A stretch of DNA of 40,910 nucleotides from Variovorax soli NBRC 106424 (GTDB taxonomy: Bacteria > Pseudomonadota > Gammaproteobacteria > Burkholderiales > Burkholderiaceae_C). The stretch spans positions 1 to 40,910 of the forward strand of contig NZ_BCUU01000046.1 in NCBI RefSeq assembly GCF_001591385.1. Direction: 5' to 3'. Below are positions 7,606-19,541 of the stretch, one piece after another. The translations under genes and the position numbers were made by a program. The notes below the pieces were generated by a model that saw only the letters and a list, made by a program, of their open reading frames with translations, was not told the DNA's origin and ran no database searches. Numbering within the stretch: the first letter of the stretch is position 1; every line of letters starts with the position of its first letter.

Positions 7606-8832
7606 TCAGGCCGGCTTCCACACGGGCAGGCGCGCCGCGATCTCGGCCACCAGCTCGCGCGCCAGCACCTGCTTGGGCGCGCGCGGCAGTTCGCGCACGC
7701 CGGCGTCATCGACCAGCAGCAGGCTGTTGTGGTCCTGCCCGAAAGTGAGCGGGCCGATGTTGCCCACCAGCAGCGGAATGCCCTTGCGCTCGCGCTTGGC
7801 CTTCGCATGTTCCACCAGGTTCTCGCTCTCGGCCGCGAAGCCCACGCAGTAGAGCTGGCCGCGCCTGGCGCGCTCGCCCTGCGCCAGCGTCAGCAGGATG
7901 TCGGGGTTTTCGGTGAAGGCGAGCGAGGGCGCCCGGCCGCTGCCGTCCTTCTTGATCTTCTGGTTGCTGTGGGTGGCGGGCCGCCAGTCGGCCACCGCCG
8001 CGGTGGCCACGAACACGTTGGCGTCCTGCGCCGCAGACTGCGCCGCCGCCAGCATCTGCTGGGCCGACTGCACGTCGATGCGTTTCACCCCGCGTGGGGT
8101 GGCGAGGTGCACGGGGCCAGCAACGAGCGTCACCCGCGCCCCTGCCTCGCGCGCCGCCCGGGCAATGGCAAAGCCCATCTTGCCCGAGGAATGGTTGGTG
8201 ATGCCGCGGATCGGGTCCATGGCCTCGAAGGTGGGGCCCGCAGTAACCAGCACATGCTGGCCCGCCAGCACCTTGGGCTGGAAGTGGGCGACGATGTCTT
8301 CCATGAGCTCGGCCGGCTCCAGCATGCGGCCGTCGCCAGTCTCGCCGCAGGCCTGCGCGCCGGTGCCCACGCCCAGCGCGATGGCGCCGTCGGCCTGCAC
8401 CTGCGCCAGGTTGCGCAGCGTGGCCGGGTGCGACCACATCTCGCGGTTCATGGCCGGGGCCAGCAGCAGCGGCACCCGGTCGATAGGGCGCGCCAGGCAC
8501 ATCAGGCTGAGCAGTTCGTCGGAGCGCCCCTGCACCAGCCGCGCGATGAAGTCCGCGCTGCACGGCGCCAGCACGATCGCGTCGGCCTCGCGGCTCAGGT
8601 TGATGTGCGGCATGTTGTTGGGCTCGCGCACGTCCCACTGGGAGATGTACACGGGGCGGCCCGACAGCGCCTGCATGGTCACCGGGGTGATGAACTGGGT
8701 GGCCGACTCGGTCATGACCACCTGCACCGTGGCCCCGGCCTTGACCATGAGGCGGCACAGCTCGGCCGATTTGTAGCAGGCCACGCCGCCCGTGAGACCC
8801 AGAACGATGTGCTTGCCGGCAAGATCTTGCAT
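7606..8832 (-). CDS. coaBC: Bifunctional phosphopantothenoylcysteine decarboxylase/synthetase
   Basis: CoaBC joins 4'-phosphopantothenate to cysteine (CoaB) and decarboxylates the product (CoaC) to give 4'-phosphopantetheine for coenzyme A. The protein has 408 residues. The N-terminal flavoprotein domain has the catalytic His76 (MPHINLS), the PAMNREMW motif with Asn129, and the active-site Cys162 in the flap ([10 protein letters not shown]). The CoaB domain (about 190-408) has the nucleotide-binding [20 protein letters not shown] and NHSSGKMG segments. I chose the start at [16 protein letters not shown]; upstream residues are low-quality. The Shine-Dalgarno is weak, and a TACACT hexamer lies only about 10 bp before the ATG on the minus strand. 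Confidence 0.96.
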   Translation of the reverse strand: MQDLAGKHIVLGLTGGVACYKSAELCRLMVKAGATVQVVMTESATQFITPVTMQALSGRPVYISQWDVREPNNMPHINLSREADAIVLAPCSADFIARLVQGRSDELLSLMCLARPIDRVPLLLAPAMNREMWSHPATLRNLAQVQADGAIALGVGTGAQACGETGDGRMLEPAELMEDIVAHFQPKVLAGQHVLVTAGPTFEAMDPIRGITNHSSGKMGFAIARAAREAGARVTLVAGPVHLATPRGVKRIDVQSAQQMLAAAQSAAQDANVFVATAAVADWRPATHSNQKIKKDGSGRAPSLAFTENPDILLTLAQGERARRGQLYCVGFAAESENLVEHAKAKRERKGIPLLVGNIGPLTFGQDHNSLLLVDDAGVRELPRAPKQVLARELVAEIAARLPVWKPA

Positions 8833-8900
8833 AGGGACGCAAGTGTAATGACGACGGGCCCACGCCGTGCCCCGGTATTTGGCCCGCGCGGGCCGGCTGA

Positions 8901-10631
<1,731 letters not shown>

Positions 10632-10665
10632 GGGCGGCCTTCAAGCTCAGCACAGCGGAGAGCGC

Positions 10666-11523
10666 ATGAAACTCACCGGATTCGACATCGGGCTGGACAA
10701 GCCCTTCTTCCTGATCGCCGGCCCCTGCGTGGTGGAGTCCGAGCAGCTGCAGATGGACACCGCCGGCACGCTGAAGGAAATCACCGCTTCGCTGGGCATT
10801 CCGTTCATCTTCAAGAGCAGCTTCGACAAGGCCAACCGCAGCTCGGGCTCGAGCTTTCGCGGCCCCGGGCGCGAGAAGGGCCTGGACATCCTGGCCAAGG
10901 TCAAGCGCGAGCTGGGCCTGCCGGTGCTGACCGACGTCCACAACGAAGACGACATCACCGAGGCCGCCAAGGTGGTCGACGTGCTGCAGACCCCGGCCTT
11001 CCTGTGCCGCCAGACCGACTTCATCCGCGCCGCGGCGCAGTCGGGCAAGCCGGTGAACATCAAGAAGGGCCAGTTCCTCTCGCCGCACGAGATGAAGAAC
11101 GTGATCGACAAGGCCCGCGACGCGGCGCGCGAAGCAGGCCTGCCCGAAGACAACTTCATGGCGTGCGAGCGCGGCGCCAGCTTCGGCTACAACAACCTGG
11201 TGAGCGACATGCGCAGCCTGGCCATCATGCGCGAGACCGGCGCGCCGGTGGTGTTCGACGCCACGCATTCGGTGCAGCTGCCGGGCGGCCAGGGCACCAG
11301 TTCAGGCGGCCAGCGCGAGATGGTGCCGGTGCTCTCGCGCGCAGCGGTGGCTGTGGGCATTTCAGGCCTGTTCATGGAAACGCATCCCGATCCGAACAAG
11401 GCGCTCTCCGACGGCCCCAACGCGGTGCCGCTCAAGCACATGAAATCCCTGCTTGAAACGCTGGTTGCCCTCGATCGCATCACCAAGAAGACCCCCTTCC
11501 TCGAAAACAACTTCCAAGCCTGA
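10666..11523 (+). CDS. kdsA: 3-deoxy-8-phosphooctulonate synthase (KDO-8-P synthase)
   Basis: This enzyme condenses phosphoenolpyruvate with arabinose-5-phosphate to make KDO-8-phosphate for the lipopolysaccharide core. The protein has 285 residues. The signatures are AGPCVVES near the N-terminus, [35 protein letters not shown] and the late [14 protein letters not shown]. The start has a clear GGAGAG ribosome-binding site. The pyrG-kdsA-eno-ftsB gene order is widely conserved in proteobacteria, which supports the call. Confidence 0.97.
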   Translation: MKLTGFDIGLDKPFFLIAGPCVVESEQLQMDTAGTLKEITASLGIPFIFKSSFDKANRSSGSSFRGPGREKGLDILAKVKRELGLPVLTDVHNEDDITEAAKVVDVLQTPAFLCRQTDFIRAAAQSGKPVNIKKGQFLSPHEMKNVIDKARDAAREAGLPEDNFMACERGASFGYNNLVSDMRSLAIMRETGAPVVFDATHSVQLPGGQGTSSGGQREMVPVLSRAAVAVGISGLFMETHPDPNKALSDGPNAVPLKHMKSLLETLVALDRITKKTPFLENNFQA

Positions 11524-11542
11524 AGAAAGAGCATTGACCACC

Positions 11543-13173
<1,631 letters not shown>

Positions 13174-13202
13174 CCGCCGGCTGATTTTCCAGACCGGCCG
13201 CC

Positions 13203-13478
13203 ATGCGCTCGCGCATCGTTCCGATCGTCCTGGTCCTGCTGCTCCTCGTCCTTCAGTTTCAACTGTGGACGGGGCGTGGCAGCGTGCCCGACGTGGCGAA
13301 GCAGCGCGAGTCGCTCACCCGGCTGCAGGAGGCCAACACGCGCGCCGCGCAGGCCAACGAACGCCTGGCCTCCGAGGTGCGCGATCTGCAGGAAGGCCTG
13401 GAAATGGTCGAGGAACGCGCACGCGCCGAGCTGGGCATGGTCAAGCCCAACGAAGTGTTCGTGCAGATCACGCGTTGA
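13203..13478 (+). CDS. ftsB: Cell division protein FtsB
   Basis: FtsB is a bitopic inner-membrane protein that forms the FtsQLB divisome subcomplex. The protein has 91 residues: a short cytoplasmic tip, one transmembrane helix (about 5-22, VPIVLVLLLLVLQFQLW), and a periplasmic coiled coil (about 33-72, heptad-like leucines in RLQEANTRAAQANERLASEV). It ends with the conserved RARAELGMVKPNEVF, which matches the FtsB/DivIC family. Its location after eno is the classical position. The stop overlaps the next start. Confidence 0.95.
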   Translation: MRSRIVPIVLVLLLLVLQFQLWTGRGSVPDVAKQRESLTRLQEANTRAAQANERLASEVRDLQEGLEMVEERARAELGMVKPNEVFVQITR

Positions 13479-13915
13479 AGCAGCAGATTGCCTTGCTGGG
13501 CGCCGACCGCGCCGGCCGGCAGGCATTGGCGAACGCGCTGGCGCCTCGCCTGCAAGGCACATCCTTCTTCGTCCAGGCGGTTGAAGACAGCAGCCAGCTG
13601 CAGTCCCCTGCCCTCGTCCTGCTGCTGGCGTCATCCCATGCGCATGGCGATGAAGAAGGCCTGCGCTGGCGCGAATGGCTGGTTCAGGCGGGCATCGCCT
13701 TCTCGGTGCTGCATGGCGAAGCCCAGGCCCGCCTGGACGGCGCCTGGCGGCTCATCGCGCCGCTGCTGGGGCTTGCTGCGCCGTCGCAGGATGCGGGCGC
13801 CGGCGCCAAATCACGCTGGACCTGGTCCTGCGACAAATGCTCCGACCCGGCCTGCGAGCACCGGCTGTTCCAGGACTTGCTGCAGGGCCGCGCGAAAGAC
13901 GCCGGCAGCTACTGA
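13475..13915 (+). CDS. Hypothetical protein with a C-terminal Cys cluster, coupled to ftsB
   Basis: The protein has 146 residues and starts at a TTG that overlaps the ftsB TGA. No longer frame has a better start. No known family is recognised. The first 100 residues look like a small alpha/beta domain (KQQIALLGADRAGRQAL, ALVLLLASS, AGIAFSVLHG), reminiscent of a degenerate nucleotide-binding fold but without a P-loop. Near the C-terminus is WSCDKCSDPACEH, with Cys119, Cys122, Cys127 and His129, a plausible Zn or Fe-S site. The stop overlaps the convergent hslO stop by 7 bp. Confidence 0.72.
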   Translation: MKQQIALLGADRAGRQALANALAPRLQGTSFFVQAVEDSSQLQSPALVLLLASSHAHGDEEGLRWREWLVQAGIAFSVLHGEAQARLDGAWRLIAPLLGLAAPSQDAGAGAKSRWTWSCDKCSDPACEHRLFQDLLQGRAKDAGSY

Positions 13916-14916
13916 ACCGTCGGGCTGCCGGGCAGCTGGTCCTTGGGCGCGGTGAAGATCTGCGCCGCATCCACCGCGTCGAAGCGGTACTGCTTGCCGC
14001 AGAAGTCGCAGCCCACCTCGATGTCGCCGCGCTCGGCCAGGATCTCCTCCGCCTCCTGCACGCCCAGGCCGCGGATCATGCCGGCCACCCGCTCGCGGCT
14101 GCAGGTGCAGCGAAAGCGCGGGCCCAGCATGCCGACCTGCGGCTCGAAGCGCAGCAGCTTCTCTTCCCAGAAGAGGCGCCGCAGGATGGTGTCCACGTCC
14201 AGCCCCAGCAGCTCGTCGCGCGTGAGGCTCGCAGCCAGGATGGAGATGCGGTTGTAGTCCTCGTTCTGGCCGATCCGGTCTTCCAGCGAGATGCCCTGCA
14301 CCGCCGCGCCTGCTTCCTGCGTGCCCTCCAGGTTGGCCACGCCCTTGGTGGGCAGGCGCTGGATCAAGAGGCCCGCCGCCACCTTGTCGTCGGCGGCCAG
14401 CACCAGCGTGGTGTCGAGCTGCTCGCTTTGCAGCATGTAGTGCTGCAGCACCTCGTTGAGCCTGACCAGCGGCTTGCCGTGCTCATCCACCAGCGGCACC
14501 ACGCCCTGGTAGGTCTGCTGGCCCGGCACGCGCTCGGCCGGCTCCAGCGTGATGGCGCAGCGTCCGCGCCCGTGCAGGTTGACCATCTGCGGCAGCTGCG
14601 CATCGGCCGCGACTTCGCCGGTGACGGTGGCGGTGCTGCGCACGCTCATGTCCGCCTTGGCCTCGGCCACCGCGACCTTGACCGGCCCGTCGCCGAAGAT
14701 CTGCAGGATGAGCGAGCCCTTGAACTTGATGTTGGCCTGCATCAGCGCCGCCGCGGCCGTCATCTCGCCAAGCAGTTCGGCCACCGGCGGCGGATAGGCG
14801 CCCGTGGTGGTGTTGGAGGCGCGGCGGGCCAGGATCTCCTGCCAGGCGTCGGTCAGGCGCACGATCATGCCGCGCACCGGCAGGCCCTCGAACAGGAATT
14901 TGTGCAGTTCGCTCAA
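13909..14916 (-). CDS. hslO: Hsp33 redox-regulated chaperone
   Basis: Hsp33 is a holdase activated by oxidative unfolding when its zinc-bound cysteines form disulfides. The protein has 335 residues. The C-terminal redox switch is complete: Cys270 and Cys272 in RCTCS, and Cys303 and Cys306 in GCDFCGKQYRFD. The N-terminal domain includes GMIVRL and the ALMQANIKFKGSL and LILQIFGDGPVKV strands typical of the family. The start is 19 bp after the carbonic-anhydrase-like gene, so the two form a minus-strand operon. Confidence 0.96.
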   Translation of the reverse strand: MSELHKFLFEGLPVRGMIVRLTDAWQEILARRASNTTTGAYPPPVAELLGEMTAAAALMQANIKFKGSLILQIFGDGPVKVAVAEAKADMSVRSTATVTGEVAADAQLPQMVNLHGRGRCAITLEPAERVPGQQTYQGVVPLVDEHGKPLVRLNEVLQHYMLQSEQLDTTLVLAADDKVAAGLLIQRLPTKGVANLEGTQEAGAAVQGISLEDRIGQNEDYNRISILAASLTRDELLGLDVDTILRRLFWEEKLLRFEPQVGMLGPRFRCTCSRERVAGMIRGLGVQEAEEILAERGDIEVGCDFCGKQYRFDAVDAAQIFTAPKDQLPGSPTVQ

Positions 14917-14935
14917 GACGGATTTCCCAGTGTTG

Positions 14936-15460
14936 TCAGCCGACCTTCTTCAAGCCCTTGCGGAAGCGCTCGCTGTTGTCGACATAGTGTTGTGCGTTGG
15001 CGCGCAGCCGCGCGGCCGAGGCCTCGTCCAGCGTGCGCACCACCTTGGCCGGCGCGCCGAAGATGAGCGAGTTGTCGGGAAACTCCTTGCCCTCGGTCAC
15101 CACGCTGCCGGCACCGACAATGCAGTTGCGGCCGATGCGGGCCTTGTTCAAGACCACCGCGCCAATGCCGATGAGCGAGTTGTCGCCGATGGTGCAGCCG
15201 TGCAGCATCACCATATGGCCCACCGTGACGTTCTCGCCCAGCGTGAGCGGCACGCCGGCATCCGAATGCAGGGTCGACATGTCCTGCACGTTGGAATTGC
15301 GGCCAATGCGGATCGGCTCGTTGTCTCCGCGGACCACGGTGCCGAACCAGACGCTGGCGTGCTCGCCCAGTATCACGTTGCCGATGAGTTGCGCGCTGTC
15401 GGCCACCCAGGCGCCTTCGCCCAGTTGAGGCGCCACGCCGTCCAGTTCATACAAGGCCAT
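14936..15460 (-). CDS. Gamma-carbonic-anhydrase family protein (YrdA-like)
   Basis: This is a left-handed beta-helix hexapeptide-repeat protein of 174 residues. The three metal-binding histidines of the gamma-carbonic anhydrase superfamily are present: His65 (STLHSD), His82 (VGHMV) and His87 (MLHGC). Repeats of the [LIV]-G-x-x-[SA] type run from about 15 to 135, followed by a C-terminal helix (EASAARLRANAQHYVDNSERF). YrdA-type members often lack strong carbonic anhydrase activity, so the enzyme activity is not assured. The start is supported by AAGGAA. It is divergent from the DUF455 gene with 45 bp between starts and is followed closely by hslO. Confidence 0.93.
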   Translation of the reverse strand: MALYELDGVAPQLGEGAWVADSAQLIGNVILGEHASVWFGTVVRGDNEPIRIGRNSNVQDMSTLHSDAGVPLTLGENVTVGHMVMLHGCTIGDNSLIGIGAVVLNKARIGRNCIVGAGSVVTEGKEFPDNSLIFGAPAKVVRTLDEASAARLRANAQHYVDNSERFRKGLKKVG

Positions 15461-15492
15461 TGCAGATTCCTTATCGAATCGATCCCGAAACC

Positions 15493-15498
15493 TAGAAT
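15493..15498 (+). promoter_or_regulatory. Putative -10 hexamer TAGAAT for the DUF455 gene
   Basis: TAGAAT ends only 7 bp before the ATG at 15506. A transcript started at the usual distance would begin at or next to the start codon, meaning a leaderless mRNA. A weak TTATCG could be the -35 with a 16-bp spacer. Confidence 0.4.
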
Positions 15499-15505
15499 TG
15501 TAGGG

Positions 15506-16336
15506 ATGCACCCTCGCCTTCGTGCCCTGGAGGCTTTGCGCCTGACCGACCCCGACAGCAAAGTCCGAGCCACCCGCGCCCTGGCCGCCAGCGGCGACCT
15601 GGACGGCATCGGCGGCGACCCCGTGCGCACCCCCGGCGACGGCGAAGGCGTTCCGGGCCGCCCGGACCGGCCCGAACGCGTCTCGGCCACCGCGGTGCCC
15701 AAGCGTTCGCCCTTCACCACCGAAGGCCGGGCCGCGCTGGTGCATTCCATCTGCCACATCGAGTTCAACGCCATCAACCTCGCGCTGGACGCGGTGTGGC
15801 GCTACGACGGCATGCCCGCCGCCTACTACCGCGACTGGCTGCGCGTGGCGGACGAAGAGGCGCAGCACTTCAGCCTGCTGCATGCGCACCTGCAAACCAT
15901 GGGCTGGCGCTACGGCGACTTTCCGGGCCACGACGGCCTGTGGACCATGTGCGAGCGCACCCGGGACGACGTGCTCGCCCGCATGGCGCTGGTGCCGCGG
16001 ACGCTCGAAGCGCGGGGGCTGGACGCCACCCCGCTCATCCAGGCCAAGCTGCGCCGCGTGAACACGCCCGACGCGCACGAGGCGGTGGCCATCCTGGACA
16101 TCATCCTGCGCGACGAGGTGGGCCACGTGGCCATCGGCAACCACTGGTACCGCTGGCTGTGCGAGCGCAGCGGGCAAGACCCCGAGGCGCTGTATCCGGA
16201 GCTGGTGGCGCGCTACGAGGCGCCGCGCCTGAAGCCGCCCTTCAACCACGAAGCGCGCTCGCGGGCGGGCTTCAGCGATGAAGAGCTGCGGCTGCTCGAC
16301 GCGCAGGCGGCAGCGGCGCAAGCGCCCGGCAGATAG
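15506..16336 (+). CDS. DUF455 family ferritin-like protein
   Basis: The protein has 276 residues and matches the DUF455 (COG2833) group, a ferritin-like di-iron-type fold of unknown activity. Candidate metal ligands are visible in helix motifs: HIEFNAINLALD, DEEAQHFSLLHAHL and, late in the protein, DEVGHVAIGNHW. The N-terminal 60 residues hold the family's PGRPDRP stretch before the helical domain. No Shine-Dalgarno is seen ahead of the ATG, and the -10-like hexamer is very close, so leaderless expression is plausible. The stop is immediately adjacent to the stop of the convergent Bug receptor gene. Confidence 0.87.
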   Translation: MHPRLRALEALRLTDPDSKVRATRALAASGDLDGIGGDPVRTPGDGEGVPGRPDRPERVSATAVPKRSPFTTEGRAALVHSICHIEFNAINLALDAVWRYDGMPAAYYRDWLRVADEEAQHFSLLHAHLQTMGWRYGDFPGHDGLWTMCERTRDDVLARMALVPRTLEARGLDATPLIQAKLRRVNTPDAHEAVAILDIILRDEVGHVAIGNHWYRWLCERSGQDPEALYPELVARYEAPRLKPPFNHEARSRAGFSDEELRLLDAQAAAAQAPGR

Positions 16337-17347
16337 TCACTCCGCCTTGATGCCGGCCGCGCGAATGATCCGGCCGTTGGACTCGTACTCCCTGGCGATC
16401 TCGCGCGCGAACTCGCCCGCGGCGCCGCCAGCCGGTTCGTTGTCGGTGGCGCGCAGCTTGGCGGCGATTTCCGCACTGGCCAGCGCCCGGTTGATCTCGA
16501 CGTTGTAGCGCTCCACCAGCGCCGGCGGCATGCCGGCGGGCGCAAAGATGCCGAAGCGCGACGACAGGTTGGCCGCCGGCCAGCCCAGCTCCGCCAGCGT
16601 CGGTACCTGCGGCAGGCCGGGCAGCCGCGAAGGCGCGCCCACGGCCAGCGGACGCAGCTTGCCCGACTGGATGTGCGGCGACAGCGTCGGGCCCGCGTTG
16701 GTCGACAGGATCTCGAACTGCCCGCCCAGCGCATCGTTGAGCTGCTGGCCGCCGCCCTTGTACGGCACGTGGGTGATGTCCACGCCCGTGGCGGCGCGCA
16801 GCTGCTCCAGCATGATGTGCCCCAGCGATGCCTGTCCCGACGTGGCCCAGCGGATCGCGCCCGGCGACGCCTTGGCCTCGCGCAGCAGGCCGGCAAAGTC
16901 CTGGCTCTTGCTGGCCGAGGTGGCCAGCAGCATCACCGGCGACACCATCACGCTGGCCACGGGCGCGATGTCCTTCTGCGGGTCGTAGGGCAGCTTGCCC
17001 AGGTGCGGGCTGAGCACGAGCGGGCTGATGGCGGAGAAGCCCAGCACGCTGCCGTCGGCCGGCGCCTTGGCGACGGCGTCCATGCCGATGGTGCCGCTGG
17101 CGCCCGCCTTGTTCTCGACCACGACGGCGCTGCCCAATTGCGCCGACAGCTTCTCGCCCAGCGCGCGGGCGATCACGTCGCTGACGCCGCCGGCCGGATA
17201 GGCCACGACGATGCGGATGGTCTTGGGCACCTGCGGCTGGGCCATGGCAGCGCCGGCGCCGGCGAGCGCGGCCAAAGCGAGTGCGCCTGCCGCCAATGCG
17301 CGCCGCGAGATGCGTGGTGATGTGTGGAGTTGCGGAACTTGCTTCAT
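16337..17347 (-). CDS. Bug/TctC-family periplasmic binding protein (orphan)
   Basis: This is a tripartite tricarboxylate transporter substrate-binding protein (Bug family), 336 residues. The signal peptide ends AGAAMAQ and contains a partial twin-arginine pattern (SRRALA). Family signatures follow: IRIVVAYPAGGVSDVIAR at the start of domain 1, VVVENKAGASGTIG, and HVPYKGGGQQLNDALGG. No TctA/TctB membrane genes are nearby, as is usual for the expanded Bug families of Burkholderiales. The ligand, probably a carboxylate, cannot be told. It lies 23 bp after xerD on the same strand and has a GAAGAAG ribosome-binding site. Confidence 0.93.
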   Translation of the reverse strand: MKQVPQLHTSPRISRRALAAGALALAALAGAGAAMAQPQVPKTIRIVVAYPAGGVSDVIARALGEKLSAQLGSAVVVENKAGASGTIGMDAVAKAPADGSVLGFSAISPLVLSPHLGKLPYDPQKDIAPVASVMVSPVMLLATSASKSQDFAGLLREAKASPGAIRWATSGQASLGHIMLEQLRAATGVDITHVPYKGGGQQLNDALGGQFEILSTNAGPTLSPHIQSGKLRPLAVGAPSRLPGLPQVPTLAELGWPAANLSSRFGIFAPAGMPPALVERYNVEINRALASAEIAAKLRATDNEPAGGAAGEFAREIAREYESNGRIIRAAGIKAE

Positions 17348-17370
17348 GTCTTCTTCAACAATGCGGATGC

Positions 17371-18276
17371 CTATCCACGCGGGTGATGCTGCGCATGCAG
17401 CTGCTTGAGCCGCTCGCGCGCCACGTGGGTGTAGATGGTGGTGGTGGAAATGTCGGCATGCCCCAGCAGCATCTGCACCGCGCGCAGGTCGGCGCCGTGG
17501 TTGAGCAGGTGCGTGGCAAAGGCATGCCGCAAGGTGTGCGGCGACAGCGGCGAGCGGATGCCGGCCGCCACCGCGCATTTCTTGACGATGACCCAGAACA
17601 TGACACGCGTCATGCCGGCGCCACGCGCGGTGACGAACAGGTCCGCCGTCTGCTGCCCGGCCAGGATGTCTGCGCGCGCCTCGTGCAGGTAGCGCTCGAT
17701 CCAGCGCCGCGCCTCGGCGCCGAAGGGCACCAGGCGTTCCTTGCTGCCCTTGCCCATCACGCGCAGCACGCCCTCGTTCATGCCGAGGTCGTGCAGCTTC
17801 AGGCCCACCAGTTCGCTCACCCGCAAGCCGCTGGCATACATCAGCTCGAGCATGGCGCGGTCGCGCAGGCCCAGCGGCGTGCCCAGGTCCGGCGCGGCCA
17901 GCAGGTCTTCCACCTGCTTTTCCGTGAGCGTCTTGGGCACACGCAGCGACTGGCGCGCCGGCACCAGGCGCAGCGTGGGGTCGGCGTCGATGCGCCTTTC
18001 GCGCAGGGCCCAGCGGTAGTAGCGCTTGAACACCGTCAGGCGCCGGTTCGCCGACGTGGCCTTGCCCTTTTGCGAGAGCCGCGCGCCCATGTAGGCCTGC
18101 AGGTCGTGCTCGCCCGCGCCGTCCAGCGTGCCCCGCCGCTCGCGCAGCCACTGCGCGAGCAAGCTCAGGTCGCGCCGATAGGCTTCCAGCGTGTTCTTGG
18201 CCAGCCCGAACTCGAGCCACAACGCATCGACGAACTCGTCGATTTCGGGAAAGGCAGTGGCAGGCGCAACGGTCAT
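17371..18276 (-). CDS. xerD: Site-specific tyrosine recombinase XerD
   Basis: XerD works with XerC at dif to resolve chromosome dimers during division. The protein has 301 residues, the standard length. An N-terminal SAM-like core-binding domain (about 8-95) contains FGLAKNTLEAYRRDL. The catalytic domain holds all active residues: Arg152 (ASGLRVSEL), Lys176 (GKGSKERLVP), His247 and Arg250 (HTLRHAFA), His273 (LLGHADI) and the nucleophile Tyr282 (TTIYTHV). The length and the C-terminal TTTIYTHVARERLKQLH match chromosomal XerD better than phage integrases, and no att sites or phage genes are near. Confidence 0.95.
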   Translation of the reverse strand: MTVAPATAFPEIDEFVDALWLEFGLAKNTLEAYRRDLSLLAQWLRERRGTLDGAGEHDLQAYMGARLSQKGKATSANRRLTVFKRYYRWALRERRIDADPTLRLVPARQSLRVPKTLTEKQVEDLLAAPDLGTPLGLRDRAMLELMYASGLRVSELVGLKLHDLGMNEGVLRVMGKGSKERLVPFGAEARRWIERYLHEARADILAGQQTADLFVTARGAGMTRVMFWVIVKKCAVAAGIRSPLSPHTLRHAFATHLLNHGADLRAVQMLLGHADISTTTIYTHVARERLKQLHAQHHPRG

Positions 18277-18293
18277 CGGCCCGCAAGCCTAGC

Positions 18294-18327
18294 AAAACAA
18301 AAAGAGAAAGCCGCCCGAAAGGCGGCT
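18294..18327 (-). terminator. Rho-independent terminator of the downstream Bug gene
   Basis: On the minus strand a 7-bp stem (AGCCGCC with GGCGGCT, loop TTTCG) is followed by a T-rich tract. It would end transcription of the Bug gene that stops at 18447, before xerD. Confidence 0.75.
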
Positions 18328-18359
18328 CTGACTTCCGATACCCGTCCCGCACCGGGGAA

Positions 18360-18436
18360 CCGGCTTTGCCGGGCCCCAGGTGGGGTCCCCGCCTCGGGGG
18401 GTGGCGTTACACGCCCGAAGGGCGTGAAAAGCCGGG
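18360..18436. repeat. GC-rich intergenic palindrome cluster
   Basis: Three nearby palindromes are packed between xerD and a Bug gene: CCGGC-TTT-GCCGG (18360-18372), a CCCCA/TGGGG pair just after it, and CACGCCC-GAA-GGGCGTG (18410-18426), with a CGCCTCGGGGGGTGGCG stretch between. The composition and the CTCGGGGGG core resemble the palindromic unit embedded in the galactarate dehydratase gene at 32061. It looks like a dispersed REP-like element of the family. Confidence 0.5.
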
Positions 18437-18446
18437 GGGCGGTTGG

Positions 18447-19424
18447 TCAATCCAGCTTGAGCTTCTGCTTGGCCACCACCTGCTTGTACACCGCGTACTC
18501 GGCCTTGATCTGCTCGGCGAACTGCTCGGGTGTGTTGGCCACGATGATCGAGCCGGTGTCCTCGATACGCTTGCGCACCGCCGGATCTTCCAAGGCCTTG
18601 CGGGTGCCGGCATTGATCTTGTCGACCACTTCCTTGGGCAGGCCCTTGGGGCCCAGGATGCCGTAGTAGGCCATGCGGTTCACCGGCTCCAGGCCCACTT
18701 CCTTGAAGGTGGGCACATTCGGCAGCTCCTTCAGGCGCTGCGGCGCAGCCACCACGATGGGCACCAGCTTGCCGGCCTGGATGAAGGGCAGCGCAGAGGG
18801 CAGGTTGTCGAAGATCATCGGCACCTGGCCGCCCACCACGTCATTCAGTGCCGGGCCGGCGCCGCGATACGGGATGTGCGTGACGAAGGTATTGCTCAGG
18901 TTCTTGTACAGCTCCATCAGCAGGTGGCCAATGCCGCCCGTGCCCGAGCTGCCATACGAATACTTGCCCGGATTGCGCTTGATCTCGGCCACGAATTCCG
19001 CGTAGTTCTTGGCCGGAAAGCTGGGGTTGACCGCGATCACATTGGGCGTGGCAGCGATGTTGATGATGGGCGTGAAGTCGTTGACCGGGTCGTACGGCAC
19101 CTTGGGATTGATGGCCGGATTGGCCGCCGTGCTCGACACCGTCGCGACGCCCAGCTTGTAGCCGTCGGGCGTGGCGCGCGCGGTTTCCGCAGCGCCCACG
19201 ATGCCGCCGCCGCCGGCCTTGTTCACCACCACCACGCTCTGGCCCAGCACGCGGCCCAACGGGTCGGCGGTGACGCGAGCCACGATGTCCGTGGTGCCGC
19301 CGGGTGCAAACGGCACCTGCAGCTCGATCGGCTTGTTCGGATAGCCCTGCGCCAGGCTGGGGCCGGCCACACTAAGCATCGCAGCGGCAGCGGCCAGCGC
19401 GGCCCAATGGCGACGTTGAATCAT
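18447..19424 (-). CDS. Bug/TctC-family periplasmic binding protein (orphan)
   Basis: The protein has 325 residues with a signal peptide ending AGPSLAQ. Family signatures are PIELQVPFAPGGTTDIVAR, SVVVVNKAGGGGIVGA and HIPYRGAGPALNDVVGGQ. The ligand is unknown and no TctA/TctB genes are adjacent. It is transcribed divergently from an AEC-family permease (117 bp between starts), so the pair may be co-regulated by a shared site, although the two proteins belong to different transport mechanisms. A consensus AAGGAG precedes the ATG. The C-terminus is Lys-rich (KQKLKLD), as is common in this family. Confidence 0.93.
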   Translation of the reverse strand: MIQRRHWAALAAAAAMLSVAGPSLAQGYPNKPIELQVPFAPGGTTDIVARVTADPLGRVLGQSVVVVNKAGGGGIVGAAETARATPDGYKLGVATVSSTAANPAINPKVPYDPVNDFTPIINIAATPNVIAVNPSFPAKNYAEFVAEIKRNPGKYSYGSSGTGGIGHLLMELYKNLSNTFVTHIPYRGAGPALNDVVGGQVPMIFDNLPSALPFIQAGKLVPIVVAAPQRLKELPNVPTFKEVGLEPVNRMAYYGILGPKGLPKEVVDKINAGTRKALEDPAVRKRIEDTGSIIVANTPEQFAEQIKAEYAVYKQVVAKQKLKLD

Positions 19425-19541
19425 CAGAGAACTCCTTCTTGGGGAATGGTCGATCAATTTCGAAACCCCGAATGCTAGCGGCAAGCGCTGGCCATCCATT
19501 CCCAGGATTACCCATGGCATTTGCCCGTTTATCCTCGCCCG

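Noticed and set aside
17371..18276. Tyrosine recombinase as phage or integrative-element integrase
   Set aside because: Length and motifs fit chromosomal XerD, and there are no att repeats, tRNA or mobile genes nearby.
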